Shown in pieces: positions 1-5,152 of a stretch of DNA of 7,593 nucleotides. Each line of letters begins with the position of its first letter. Position 1 is the first letter of the stretch. The notes below the pieces were generated by a model. The model worked only from the letters and a program-made list of their open reading frames with translations, was not told where the DNA came from and did not search any database. The stretch covers positions 1 through 7,593 of the forward strand of contig JAULZZ010000138.1 in NCBI GenBank assembly GCA_032117095.1, written 5' to 3'. The position numbers and the translations under genes are program-made. Origin of the DNA: REEB470 sp032117095. Lineage in GTDB: Bacteria > Bacillota > Bacilli > Paenibacillales > YIM-B00363.

Positions 1-425
1 GTTACCCCTGCCTCTGCTCTCATCGTGTTGTCTTCGTATCCCCCAATGTATCCTGCCTCCATCGCTTGTCCGATCACCTTCGTATACCACTCGTCTTTCT
101 TTACGTCCGTATACCCCACTTCCTTCGTCCCTAGCTCCCCATACAACCCATTGGCCATCTTCATGAATGCTGCACGTGTGATCCGCTCATCCGGTCGAAA
201 CGTTCCGTCTGGATACCCTGAAATGCGCCCTGCTTTTCCCCACTCCCGTATCGTGCTCTCCGCCCAATGCCCTGCGATGTCTCCCCATCCCGCATTCCCT
301 TGTTCCATCACCACTTGCCCTGCTTCCTTCCCCGTTTGTCCTCCGGCGACCGGCACACTGCTCCCCATCATCCCCACCACACATACCCACACCATCATCT
401 GCCGTCTGCTTTTTCCCTTTCTCAT
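1..425 (-). CDS. SLH-domain surface protein, N-terminal part (cut by window edge)
   Basis: This is the first 141 codons of a secreted protein whose S-layer homology domains would bind secondary cell-wall polymer and hold it on the cell surface. Residues 1-8 are basic (MRKGKSRR) and residues 9-29 form a hydrophobic core ending VPVAGG, a plausible signal peptide. SLH domain 1 lies at about 47-95, with the classic features WGDIAGHWAE, ISGYPDGTFRPDE and ITRAAF. SLH domain 2 starts near 105 (YTDVKKDEWY, GYIGGYEDNTMRAE) and is cut by the edge. I chose the ATG at 425 because GGAAGGGGAG lies 8 nt upstream; an in-frame ATG at 431 is only 2 nt from the same site. The frame has no stop up to base 1. Codons are strongly purine-rich on the coding strand and Met-rich, unlike the neighbouring genes. 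What follows the SLH repeats (enzyme, structural domain or nothing) cannot be seen. Confidence 0.85.
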   Translation of the reverse strand, partial: MRKGKSRRQMMVWVCVVGMMGSSVPVAGGQTGKEAGQVVMEQGNAGWGDIAGHWAESTIREWGKAGRISGYPDGTFRPDERITRAAFMKMANGLYGELGTKEVGYTDVKKDEWYTKVIGQAMEAGYIGGYEDNTMRAEAGV

Positions 426-475
426 CTCCATCGCTCCCCTTCCATTTTGGCTGTTGCCCTTCCTTTTCCCTTATG

Positions 476-499
476 CAAATGCGTCGTCCCTTGCATTTG
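476..499 (-). promoter_or_regulatory. inverted repeat in the SLH gene leader
   Basis: Arms CAAATGC (476-482) and GCATTTG (493-499) form a 7-bp stem with a 10-nt loop. It lies between the TATAAT at 522-527 and the start codon at 425, so it would be in the 5' leader or overlap an operator. No U-run follows on either strand, so it is not a terminator. The function is unknown. Confidence 0.35.
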
Positions 500-521
500 T
501 TTAGATTTACCATATATTGGG

Positions 522-567
522 ATTATACCCTTATTATTACAGTAACACCTTCCCACAGTTTTGTCAA
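522..567 (-). promoter_or_regulatory. probable promoter elements of the SLH gene
   Basis: On the minus strand there is an exact TATAAT at 527-522 and an exact TTGACA at 567-562. They are 34 bp apart, so they cannot form one promoter. TTGACA has only a poor partner (TACTGT, 17 bp away at 544-539), and TATAAT has no good -35 at 16-18 bp. Two overlapping starts, or one start with a weak partner element, are both possible. The resulting leader would be roughly 90-110 nt. Confidence 0.4.
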
Positions 568-655
568 TCCCCTCTCTTCACTTTTTCCCTCTCCCTCCCC
601 ACTTCATCTCACACCTTTTTATCCTCATTTACCCTTCATCATTCTTATGTTTTTT

Positions 656-673
656 ATCATATAATTATATGAT
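656..673. repeat. 18-bp perfect AT-rich palindrome
   Basis: ATCATATAATTATATGAT reads identically on both strands. It contains TATAAT on each strand, so it could be a divergent -10 region or an operator. No matching strong -35 is visible (minus strand TTCTTT at 17 bp). It is about 90 bp upstream of the TTGACA in front of the SLH gene. Confidence 0.4.
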
Positions 674-708
674 TATAGTTTTTTATAAAGAAAAAATAGA
701 GAAAATAA

Positions 709-754
709 CAAAACAGGAGCAACCCCGCCTGCTTGCGAAGTTCCTCCTGTTTTG
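709..754 (-). terminator. strong hairpin terminator, minus strand
   Basis: Arms CAAAACAGGAG (709-719) and CTCCTGTTTTG (744-754) pair over 11 bp, with further pairing possible after one mismatch. Read on the minus strand, the stem is followed by a T-rich tract (TTTTGTTATTTT, running from the stem foot to about 702). It would stop transcription coming leftwards from the IS remnant or beyond and insulate the SLH gene. The plus-strand 3' side is less T-rich, so minus-strand use is favoured. Confidence 0.65.
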
Positions 755-835
755 CGTTGTAATTCTAGAAATACACACGTGTGTTCTCGCCTGCTGTCCT
801 GCACTTTGTACCGCACACCAATATGAACACGAATA

Positions 836-1111
836 CTAAACACCGACTGATACTAATTCCAAAATAAAACATCGGTAAAATTCCAGTCTCACCCTGTAAT
901 ACTTTTGAACGTGTATCCCGCCGATAACCGATTTCTTTGCCAACATCTCCACATCATCAACGTTATATCCTGTCAACGTGACGATTTCTTTGTTCTTCTT
1001 TCCCACGCCACGATATGCGACTACTTCTAACCGTTTGTATGCATTCACATTTTTCTTCGTTTTTGCATTTCTTTTCTCAGCACTATCGCATATTCTTTGT
1101 ATCACACACAC
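836..1111 (-). pseudogene. IS630-like transposase remnant (N-terminal HTH only)
   Basis: An open frame of 91 codons (GTG at 1111) contains, at residues 22-65, NAYKRLEVVAYRGVGKKNKEI then LTGYN and GGI, which I recognise as the N-terminal helix-turn-helix typical of IS630-family transposases (R-L-E ... K-N-K-E-I ... L-T-G-Y ... V ... L ... G-G-I). The catalytic DDE domain, about 250 residues, is absent. After GGI the protein-like sequence stops and the frame runs through the opposite element end, stopping at 836, outside the element. The normally conserved tail of the recognition helix is altered (DDVEMLAKKS). No ribosome binding site is seen in front of the GTG. It is very probably non-functional as a transposase; a truncated DNA-binding product cannot be excluded. 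Confidence 0.6.
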
Positions 1112-1143
1112 GTTATTGTGTCGATATATTTGTTTGGAATTAG
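853..1143 (-). mobile_element. internally deleted IS630-like element (291 bp) with TIRs and TA duplication
   Basis: Terminal inverted repeats CTAATTCCAAA (853-863) and TTTGGAATTAG (1133-1143) match over 11 of 11 bases. Each is flanked on the outside by TA (851-852 and 1144-1145), the target duplication expected of IS630/Tc1-type elements. The interior encodes the helix-turn-helix part of an IS630-like transposase on the minus strand, so ends, target site and coding remnant agree. A full IS630 element is about 1.1 kb, so some 800 bp are missing. It could still be mobilised in trans by a complete relative elsewhere in the genome. Confidence 0.7.
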
Positions 1144-1190
1144 TATGAATACAGGAATCCTATTGGTTAAAAATCACTGTGTTTTCTCGT

Positions 1191-1231
1191 AAAAAGAAAC
1201 GCTCTGCATAGATGTTTTTAATCTGCGTTTC
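1191..1231 (-). terminator. probable terminator of the GH15 gene
   Basis: Outer arms GAAACGC (1196-1202) and GCGTTTC (1225-1231) pair over 7 bp. Inner arms AGAT (1210-1213) and ATCT (1221-1224) stack on one side. On the minus strand the stem is followed directly by TTTTT (1195-1191). It lies about 90 bp past the GH15 stop codon, a normal distance. The asymmetric internal bulge makes it weaker than the hairpin at 709-754. Confidence 0.45.
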
Positions 1232-1248
1232 CTATCAATGTGTTTTTT

Positions 1249-1272
1249 GGTCAAAAGCAAATGCTTTTGACC
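1249..1272. repeat. 24-bp near-perfect palindrome downstream of GH15
   Basis: Arms GGTCAAAAGCA (1249-1259) and TGCTTTTGACC (1262-1272) are exact reverse complements around a 2-nt centre. Read as RNA it is a 10-bp stem with loop AAAU or AUUU. No U-run follows on either strand, so it is not a classical terminator. It may stabilise the 3' end of the GH15 mRNA or bind a protein. GGTCAAA resembles the CtsR half-site, but CtsR sites are direct repeats and these are inverted. Confidence 0.45.
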
Positions 1273-1320
1273 TGCTTGGGGTAGAGCGATACCCTACTGA
1301 AACGAGTATGGAAACTCGAA

Positions 1321-3303
1321 TTATCCGCCGTGTGCGGCCATTTTGCGTACCAGCTGTTCGTATTTCTCCAAATATTTTGTCACCGTCAACACATAGGTCG
1401 CATGCGACCATGTCAGTGGCGCGACGGAGATAGGACTTCCATCGAACGGATCCAACTGCTCAGACAATACCCCACTCGATAGCGCATGATTGACGACCCA
1501 TTGTAACGTATTGCGCGGGGAAACCAACTCTTCCACCGTTTGCGCGGCCGCAATTTCATACTCGGCTACCCACAGTGTACAGATGATCCACGGATTGCCC
1601 GGCACTTTTTCCCAGTCTGTCGTCTTTTGGAAATAGTAGTCTTGCTCGTATCGGGCGATCCCGCCGATTTCTGTTTTTACAGAAAGCCCCTGCTTAATCG
1701 CCTGCATCGTGCGCGCGACCCGCTCGTCTGTTGCAGGCAACACGCCAAACTCAAAGATGCCGTATATGCTGCTTTCCAATGTCATGTCTTTTATCCACAC
1801 GCCGTCTTTCATATACAACCCGCGGGCAAAACGCTGCGCCGATTCGTCCCACAAGTGCGTCAATATGGCCTCTTTCATCTGTTCAGCCGCCCGCTCGTAC
1901 CGTGAAAAACGCGCATCATCGCCAAACAATCGCGCAAAATTCGCAGCCGCAACGAGCCCTCCATATACCGCCGATGCCGTAAACGTATAAATGCCATACC
2001 GTTCCTCCCACAAATCATAGCTCGGCTTAGGCAATAACAGCTGTGCATCGATATACGAATGCAAAAAGCGCGCGGCCTTGCGAATTAAACTCGGATACAG
2101 CGACTGCGGCAACTCAATGACCCCATGTTTGGCATAATCTTGCCACAATGCATACAACACCAATGCCGTCTCGTCTTCTTGAATCGGCAGCTGACGTTGT
2201 CCTTGGTGCAAATACGGATGCCACGAAGAGCCGATCGTGCCATCGGGGTTGTATTTGTGGTGCAAATATCCTTCTTCCGTAATCGCACGGGCACAAAAAT
2301 GAAAAAACGGAGCGACCATTCCTTGGTATCCCGCCATTGACATCGCATAGGCGACGAGCGCACCATCCCGTGGCCACATGTAACTATAATGGTCGCGATT
2401 GTAATTTAAGATGTCCGTATCGTTGGCTGCCGTAATCGCCCCTCGCTCATCAATTTGTGAGCGTACGATCAAGAGACTGTGTTTGAACATGGCGATGAGC
2501 GCAGGCGACAAGTCCCCAAAGTAACGTTCGTTTTTGTTGACCCACCGTTGCCAATAAATGCGCGTCCGATCGAGCAAGTTTCCCGCGCCACTTTCGAGCA
2601 CATACATATTGAGCTTTTTCGTCTCTTCGAGCGTGTGTCCTGCGGTCATCCAATAGTACATCGTCTGTGTACGCAGTGCCGGCACGGTCACCCGAAACGA
2701 AATCGTACTGTCCACAGACCCTTGTGCGATCGCATTGCCCATCAAATGGCCGTCTTCGGCATCTTTCCACGTGCCCTCGGCATGGTTAAACCGTTTTACG
2801 CCTGTCGTATACTGAAAAATGCCTTCCGTCCCTGTTGTGCCATTAAACATAAAATACGTGTCGCGCTTATAATGAAACACCGTGTGGTTTTCGGGATAAT
2901 ACACCGCCGTGTCGCCCACTTCTGTTTCGTTGATGACCAAATCTTGATGGAAAAACAACCGCACTTCGCGCTTGCGATCGACTTTATTTTCAATCATAAA
3001 ACGACGCAGAAAAATGTTGTCTCGTTGGTGCACACCGTCATTTATCGTGATACGCAGTGCGAGCGACGGATGTTCTAGTACGACACACGTCACCAGTGAC
3101 TCCGATTCATACGCCAACGTGCGCACCCATTCGCGGTGATCTAACCATGCAAAAACATCTTCGACCCATACCCCCACCCGACACGCATACCCACTCACGT
3201 GGTTCAACTGACCGACATACGGAAAATACAAGTCCCGCATATACGAATGGTGATCGAGATTGATTAACATTTTCCCATTTCCTGTAACGAGATGCCTCGG
3301 CAT
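1321..3303 (-). CDS. glycoside hydrolase family 15 protein (glucoamylase/glucodextranase-like)
   Basis: This 660-residue enzyme is predicted to hydrolyse alpha-glucosidic bonds from non-reducing ends with inversion. The first 265 or so residues match the N-terminal beta-sandwich of bacterial GH15 proteins (RDLYFPYVGQLNHV at 23-36, RVGVWV at 42-47). The (alpha/alpha)6 catalytic barrel follows at about 270-655, with YMWPRDGALVAYAM (308-321), IQEDETALVLYALW (374-387), YDLWEERYG (429-437) holding the likely general acid E433, and SEQLDPFDGSP (614-624) holding the likely general base E615. Both are inferred from the WEE and SEQ motifs of the family. There is no signal peptide or membrane segment, so it should act in the cytosol, perhaps on stored or imported maltodextrin, glycogen or trehalose. 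The ATG at 3303 is chosen because MPRHLVTGNGKMLINLD matches family N-termini; the ribosome site is weak (AGGATG, about 10 nt away). An alternative ATG at residue 12 is less likely. The exact substrate is not determinable. Confidence 0.93.
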   Translation of the reverse strand: MPRHLVTGNGKMLINLDHHSYMRDLYFPYVGQLNHVSGYACRVGVWVEDVFAWLDHREWVRTLAYESESLVTCVVLEHPSLALRITINDGVHQRDNIFLRRFMIENKVDRKREVRLFFHQDLVINETEVGDTAVYYPENHTVFHYKRDTYFMFNGTTGTEGIFQYTTGVKRFNHAEGTWKDAEDGHLMGNAIAQGSVDSTISFRVTVPALRTQTMYYWMTAGHTLEETKKLNMYVLESGAGNLLDRTRIYWQRWVNKNERYFGDLSPALIAMFKHSLLIVRSQIDERGAITAANDTDILNYNRDHYSYMWPRDGALVAYAMSMAGYQGMVAPFFHFCARAITEEGYLHHKYNPDGTIGSSWHPYLHQGQRQLPIQEDETALVLYALWQDYAKHGVIELPQSLYPSLIRKAARFLHSYIDAQLLLPKPSYDLWEERYGIYTFTASAVYGGLVAAANFARLFGDDARFSRYERAAEQMKEAILTHLWDESAQRFARGLYMKDGVWIKDMTLESSIYGIFEFGVLPATDERVARTMQAIKQGLSVKTEIGGIARYEQDYYFQKTTDWEKVPGNPWIICTLWVAEYEIAAAQTVEELVSPRNTLQWVVNHALSSGVLSEQLDPFDGSPISVAPLTWSHATYVLTVTKYLEKYEQLVRKMAAHGG

Positions 3304-3329
3304 GGTCTACACATCCTATACGCTAAGTA

Positions 3330-3457
3330 ATACGAATCACGATTTTAAACCATATCCCCCGCAGAAAGGATACGCCTTTCCGCCTCGGTTAAGCCGCTTT
3401 TTGCTTTCTTGCAAAAAGGTGCCCGCTGTGTATATGTTTTCAATATGTGATTCGTAT
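3330..3457 (-). ncRNA. candidate structured leader RNA of the GH15 gene
   Basis: On the minus strand an outer stem of 11 bp (ATACGAATCAC at 3457-3447 with GTGATTCGTAT at 3340-3330) encloses two hairpins. One is CTTTTTGC/GCAAAAAG (3418-3411 with 3404-3397, 6-nt loop). The other is GCGGAAAGG/CCTTTCTGC (3383-3375 with 3369-3361, 5-nt loop). In the second hairpin the one non-Watson-Crick position is G-U on the minus strand but A-C on the plus strand, which favours a minus-strand RNA, the sense of the downstream gene. The outer stem ends 26 nt before the GH15 start codon and no terminator intervenes, so any control would act on translation or stability. I could not match it to a riboswitch class I know. 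Intergenic space 3304-3613 holds nothing else except the weak promoter and operator-like sites. Confidence 0.4.
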
Positions 3458-3505
3458 AAGTCCCCGATGGAGGAGATTTTCGTATCCCCTGCATCTATAC
3501 GCGTT

Positions 3506-3529
3506 ATTTTACACGTTTTGACACAAAAC
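3506..3529 (-). promoter_or_regulatory. possible GH15 promoter with operator-like palindrome
   Basis: On the minus strand TAAAAT (3511-3506) is five of six to the -10 consensus, but the -35 region is poor. Directly upstream sits GTTTTG-ACA-CAAAAC (3515-3529), a perfect 6-bp inverted repeat placed in the -10/-35 spacer, where a repressor could act. The predicted start would be near 3500, just ahead of the folded leader. Confidence 0.25.
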
Positions 3530-3593
3530 TGCACGAGTTGTCACGCAACATACACGCTGTTCATCTCATATTTCCTTGTTTTTTGCATGCCAA

Positions 3594-3612
3594 CCGTCAG
3601 AAATACTGACAG
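3594..3612 (-). terminator. hairpin directly after the KTSC-gene stop codon, weak terminator
   Basis: On the minus strand CTGTCAG (3612-3606) pairs with CTGACGG (3600-3594) over 7 bp including one wobble pair, with loop TATTT. It begins 1 nt after the stop codon. No U-run follows, so intrinsic termination would be inefficient; it may only mark the mRNA end. Confidence 0.3.
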
Positions 3613-3613
3613 A

Positions 3614-3814
3614 TCATTTGACAACATTGGACATCAAACTGCATAGTTTATCGAACTTATTCCCCGATTCCACAAAATCATAAAACTGCATGTAATCTAC
3701 GTCTTGATGCTTCCGACTTTCGCCCCGATGATACGTCACGATCAAACATTTTTCATCTGGTTCATACGAAACGTACGCAATTTGTTTGTGATCTAACGGT
3801 ACGACAATGGCCAT
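3614..3814 (-). CDS. small KTSC-domain-like protein
   Basis: A 66-residue cytosolic protein. Residues 11-55 (IAYVSYEPDEKCLIVTYHRG, then a Y-x-x-F-x-x-F pattern and SGNKFDKL) resemble the KTSC domain: a beta-hairpin of the type YdpeekxLxVxFxxG, then a tyrosine-containing segment and an S-x-G-x-x-F end. That family is small and its molecular function is poorly defined; it is often linked to nucleic-acid metabolism proteins. The ATG at 3814 is preferred because AGGAGGG (3831-3825) lies 10 nt upstream and because the protein then has the usual size of the family. The frame stays open to an ATG at 3931 with AGAAGG 6 nt upstream, which would add 39 residues without recognisable similarity; if the promoter at 3943-3973 is correct, that start would be nearly leaderless. 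Both starts remain possible. No signal peptide is seen. Confidence 0.6.
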   Translation of the reverse strand: MAIVVPLDHKQIAYVSYEPDEKCLIVTYHRGESRKHQDVDYMQFYDFVESGNKFDKLCSLMSNVVK

Positions 3815-3942
3815 AACTACAAAACCCTCCTTTTTCTCGTTTCCCCTTCCAGCGACATGGTGATCGCACATCCGCAAGCTGGCACCGACAACCGCCGTGG
3901 CGATATCCATTATATTTCTCCATTTATGCATAATTTACCTTC

Positions 3943-3973
3943 TTTATACAAATATTACCAAATATTGTGCCAA
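3943..3973 (-). promoter_or_regulatory. probable KTSC-gene promoter with 10-bp tandem repeat in its spacer
   Basis: On the minus strand TTGGCA (3973-3968) and TATAAA (3948-3943) are separated by 19 bp. The spacer consists of two direct repeats, read on the plus strand as CAAATATTAC (3949-3958) and CAAATATTGT (3959-3968), with a period of exactly 10 bp. The long spacer and the one-turn repeat are what one expects where an activator or response regulator binds the same face of the helix. Confidence 0.45.
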
Positions 3974-4016
3974 AAAGAAAGGCCGCCTGACACGACCCAC
4001 CGCCCATTTTATTAAT

Positions 4017-4116
4017 GGGCACCTCTATAAACTGGTTTGTCAAAAATTACTTTGCAGTAAAAAAGCGATTTTTTTTGCGTATGTTTATGCGCACGATGTA
4101 GTTTATAGAGGTACCC
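4017..4116. mobile_element. 100-bp MITE-like element, copy A
   Basis: The ends are imperfect inverted repeats: GGGCACCTCTATAAAC (4017-4032) and GTTTATAGAGGTACCC (4101-4116) match at 15 of 16 positions. The interior is AT-rich and non-coding. A second diverged copy in the same orientation lies at 6229-6327, about 71% identical over the full length with one gap (hand alignment). Best conserved are the right half (TGTTTATGCGCA, GATG, TTTATAG) and the left GCACC. No convincing target duplication flanks it. The size, inverted repeats and intergenic position suggest a non-autonomous element, or a folded repeat of the REP/BIME kind; no transposase family is assigned. Confidence 0.6.
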
Positions 4117-4249
4117 TTATGATTATGCATTTCTATGCGGAATCATCCGCTTTCCCATGAAACATCAGAAAAAAATTATATTCCTTCCAAACTGTTGGTT
4201 TCACGAAAGGCACGAAGATTTTTCCTTCCCTTGTGATTCGACATGCGCA

Positions 4250-5038
4250 TCACGTCACATTGTGGTACACGCGTTGCACATCTTCTAACCTGTCTAGTGC
4301 TTCTAGCAATTGCTCAAAGCGAGGCTGGGCATCGGGGGGCAATGCCACTTCATGTTGAGGCACCAACGTCATCTCTGCGACCACAAATTGTTGTACGCCT
4401 TGTTGGCGAAATACGTCTTGTATGCGGTGAAAATCTGCTGGCGCACCGTATACGATGAGCGTCGGTTGCACGTCTTCGTCTGCGTCTGTCGCCTCTTCAT
4501 AAAACACCTCACGGGGTTCTACCTCTGCGATGAACATCCATTCCCAGAGCAACTCAATCCACTGTGCAGCAGCATACGATGCGTTGCCATGGTGCATCAC
4601 CGCTTTGGGGGTCACTCCCACGACGGCCATCTCATCGAAACTGTACGAGACCGCCCCAGACACTCCGAGGTTCCCTCCATTTTTGGTAAACGCCGCACGC
4701 ACCTCTGCCACCGTGCGATTGACATTGTTCGTGAGCGTATCGACGATGACCATCGCACCATGCGCCCCAAACCCCTCATAGCGCAACGCCTCATACGTGT
4801 CGTCTGCCCCGTCCGTTGCTTTCTCCAATGCACGATCGATAATCGCACGGGGGACGTTCATCGCTTTTGCCCGTTCCAATACCACTTTTAACGCAGCATT
4901 GGCTTCTGGATGACTTCCTCCTTTTTTGGCTGTGGCATAAATCTCGATGCCAAACTTTGCATACACACGGCTCATGGAAGCGTCTTTTGATGCTTTGCGC
5001 ATCTTAATATTGTTCCACTTTCTGCCCAACTCATCCAC
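4250..5038 (-). CDS. yeeI: YebC/PmpR family protein, YeeI type
   Basis: This is a 262-residue cytosolic member of the YebC family, whose members have been described as DNA-binding regulators and, in newer work, as translation factors that help ribosomes through proline stretches. Diagnostic segments are GRKWNNIKMRKASKDA (5-20), SRVYAKFGIEIYATAKKGG (23-41), NVPRAIIDRALEKA (61-74), LRYEGFGAHGAMVIVDTLTNN (85-105), GGNLGVSGAVSYSFD (121-135) and the C-terminal LEDVQRVYHNV (251-261). The signature GRKWNNIK instead of GHSKW, and the ending VYHNV, point to the Bacillus YeeI branch. The third domain carries about 7-15 extra residues near 148-190, including an acidic EEATDADED stretch. The open frame begins at GTG 5038; a TTG at 5029 would give MGRKWNN, the start usual for the branch, so the true start may be either. 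An extended -10 promoter lies just upstream. Confidence 0.92.
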   Translation of the reverse strand: MDELGRKWNNIKMRKASKDASMSRVYAKFGIEIYATAKKGGSHPEANAALKVVLERAKAMNVPRAIIDRALEKATDGADDTYEALRYEGFGAHGAMVIVDTLTNNVNRTVAEVRAAFTKNGGNLGVSGAVSYSFDEMAVVGVTPKAVMHHGNASYAAAQWIELLWEWMFIAEVEPREVFYEEATDADEDVQPTLIVYGAPADFHRIQDVFRQQGVQQFVVAEMTLVPQHEVALPPDAQPRFEQLLEALDRLEDVQRVYHNVT

Positions 5039-5077
5039 CCACTTTCACGAGATGTACAACCCCTTTACGGCAAATTG

Positions 5078-5086
5078 ATTATACCA
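5078..5086 (-). promoter_or_regulatory. extended -10 promoter of the yebC/yeeI gene
   Basis: On the minus strand TGG followed by TATAAT (5086-5078) is a perfect extended -10 element. The hexamer 17 bp upstream (GACGGA) is a poor -35, as is common with extended -10 promoters. Transcription would start near 5071 and give a leader of about 33 nt. A second ribosome-site-like GGAGGAG nearby at about 5124-5130 belongs to no visible start. Confidence 0.6.
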
Positions 5087-5152
5087 TAGCGTCCCCTCCG
5101 TCCGTCTCGTCCCCTCTCGCCATGCTCCTCCGATGTGCGTCACCGTTGCATA

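Larger units (their letters stand above)
426..835. other. intergenic region between the SLH gene and the IS remnant
   Basis: No convincing gene is present. The region holds the SLH leader and promoter elements, a strand-asymmetric tract at about 568-650 that is nearly all pyrimidine on the plus strand, an AT-rich perfect palindrome at 656-673, the terminator hairpin at 709-754, and a 12-bp palindrome ACACACGTGTGT at 773-784. Open frames here are low-complexity pyrimidine-tract products and are not supported. Confidence 0.6.
3815..4249. other. intergenic region between the KTSC gene and yebC
   Basis: Apart from the leader and promoter of the KTSC gene, the region contains a 7-bp hairpin (GCCCATT 4002-4008 with AATGGGC 4014-4020) abutting and overlapping the left end of the inverted-repeat element at 4017-4116. 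Positions 4117-4249 are AT-rich and contain only a short CACGAA direct repeat near 4202-4216. I see no clear intrinsic terminator for yebC here. Confidence 0.5.

Noticed and set aside
25..504. Plus-strand frame of 159 codons at the left edge
   Set aside because: Antisense to the SLH gene; it arises from the pyrimidine-rich plus strand.
187..513. Minus-strand frame of 108 codons over the SLH gene start
   Set aside because: It is an out-of-frame shadow; the true SLH frame reads clear SLH motifs and has a good ribosome site.
2479..3078. Plus-strand open frame of 199 codons
   Set aside because: Antisense to the GH15 gene, with no ribosome site and no recognisable motif.
3361..3457. Possible cyclic-di-GMP, T-box or purine riboswitch in the GH15 leader
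   Set aside because: The conserved core strings of these classes are absent on both strands, so only an unclassified structured leader is proposed.
4310..4891. Plus-strand frame of 193 codons
   Set aside because: Antisense to the YebC-family gene, Cys/His/Arg-rich shadow translation.
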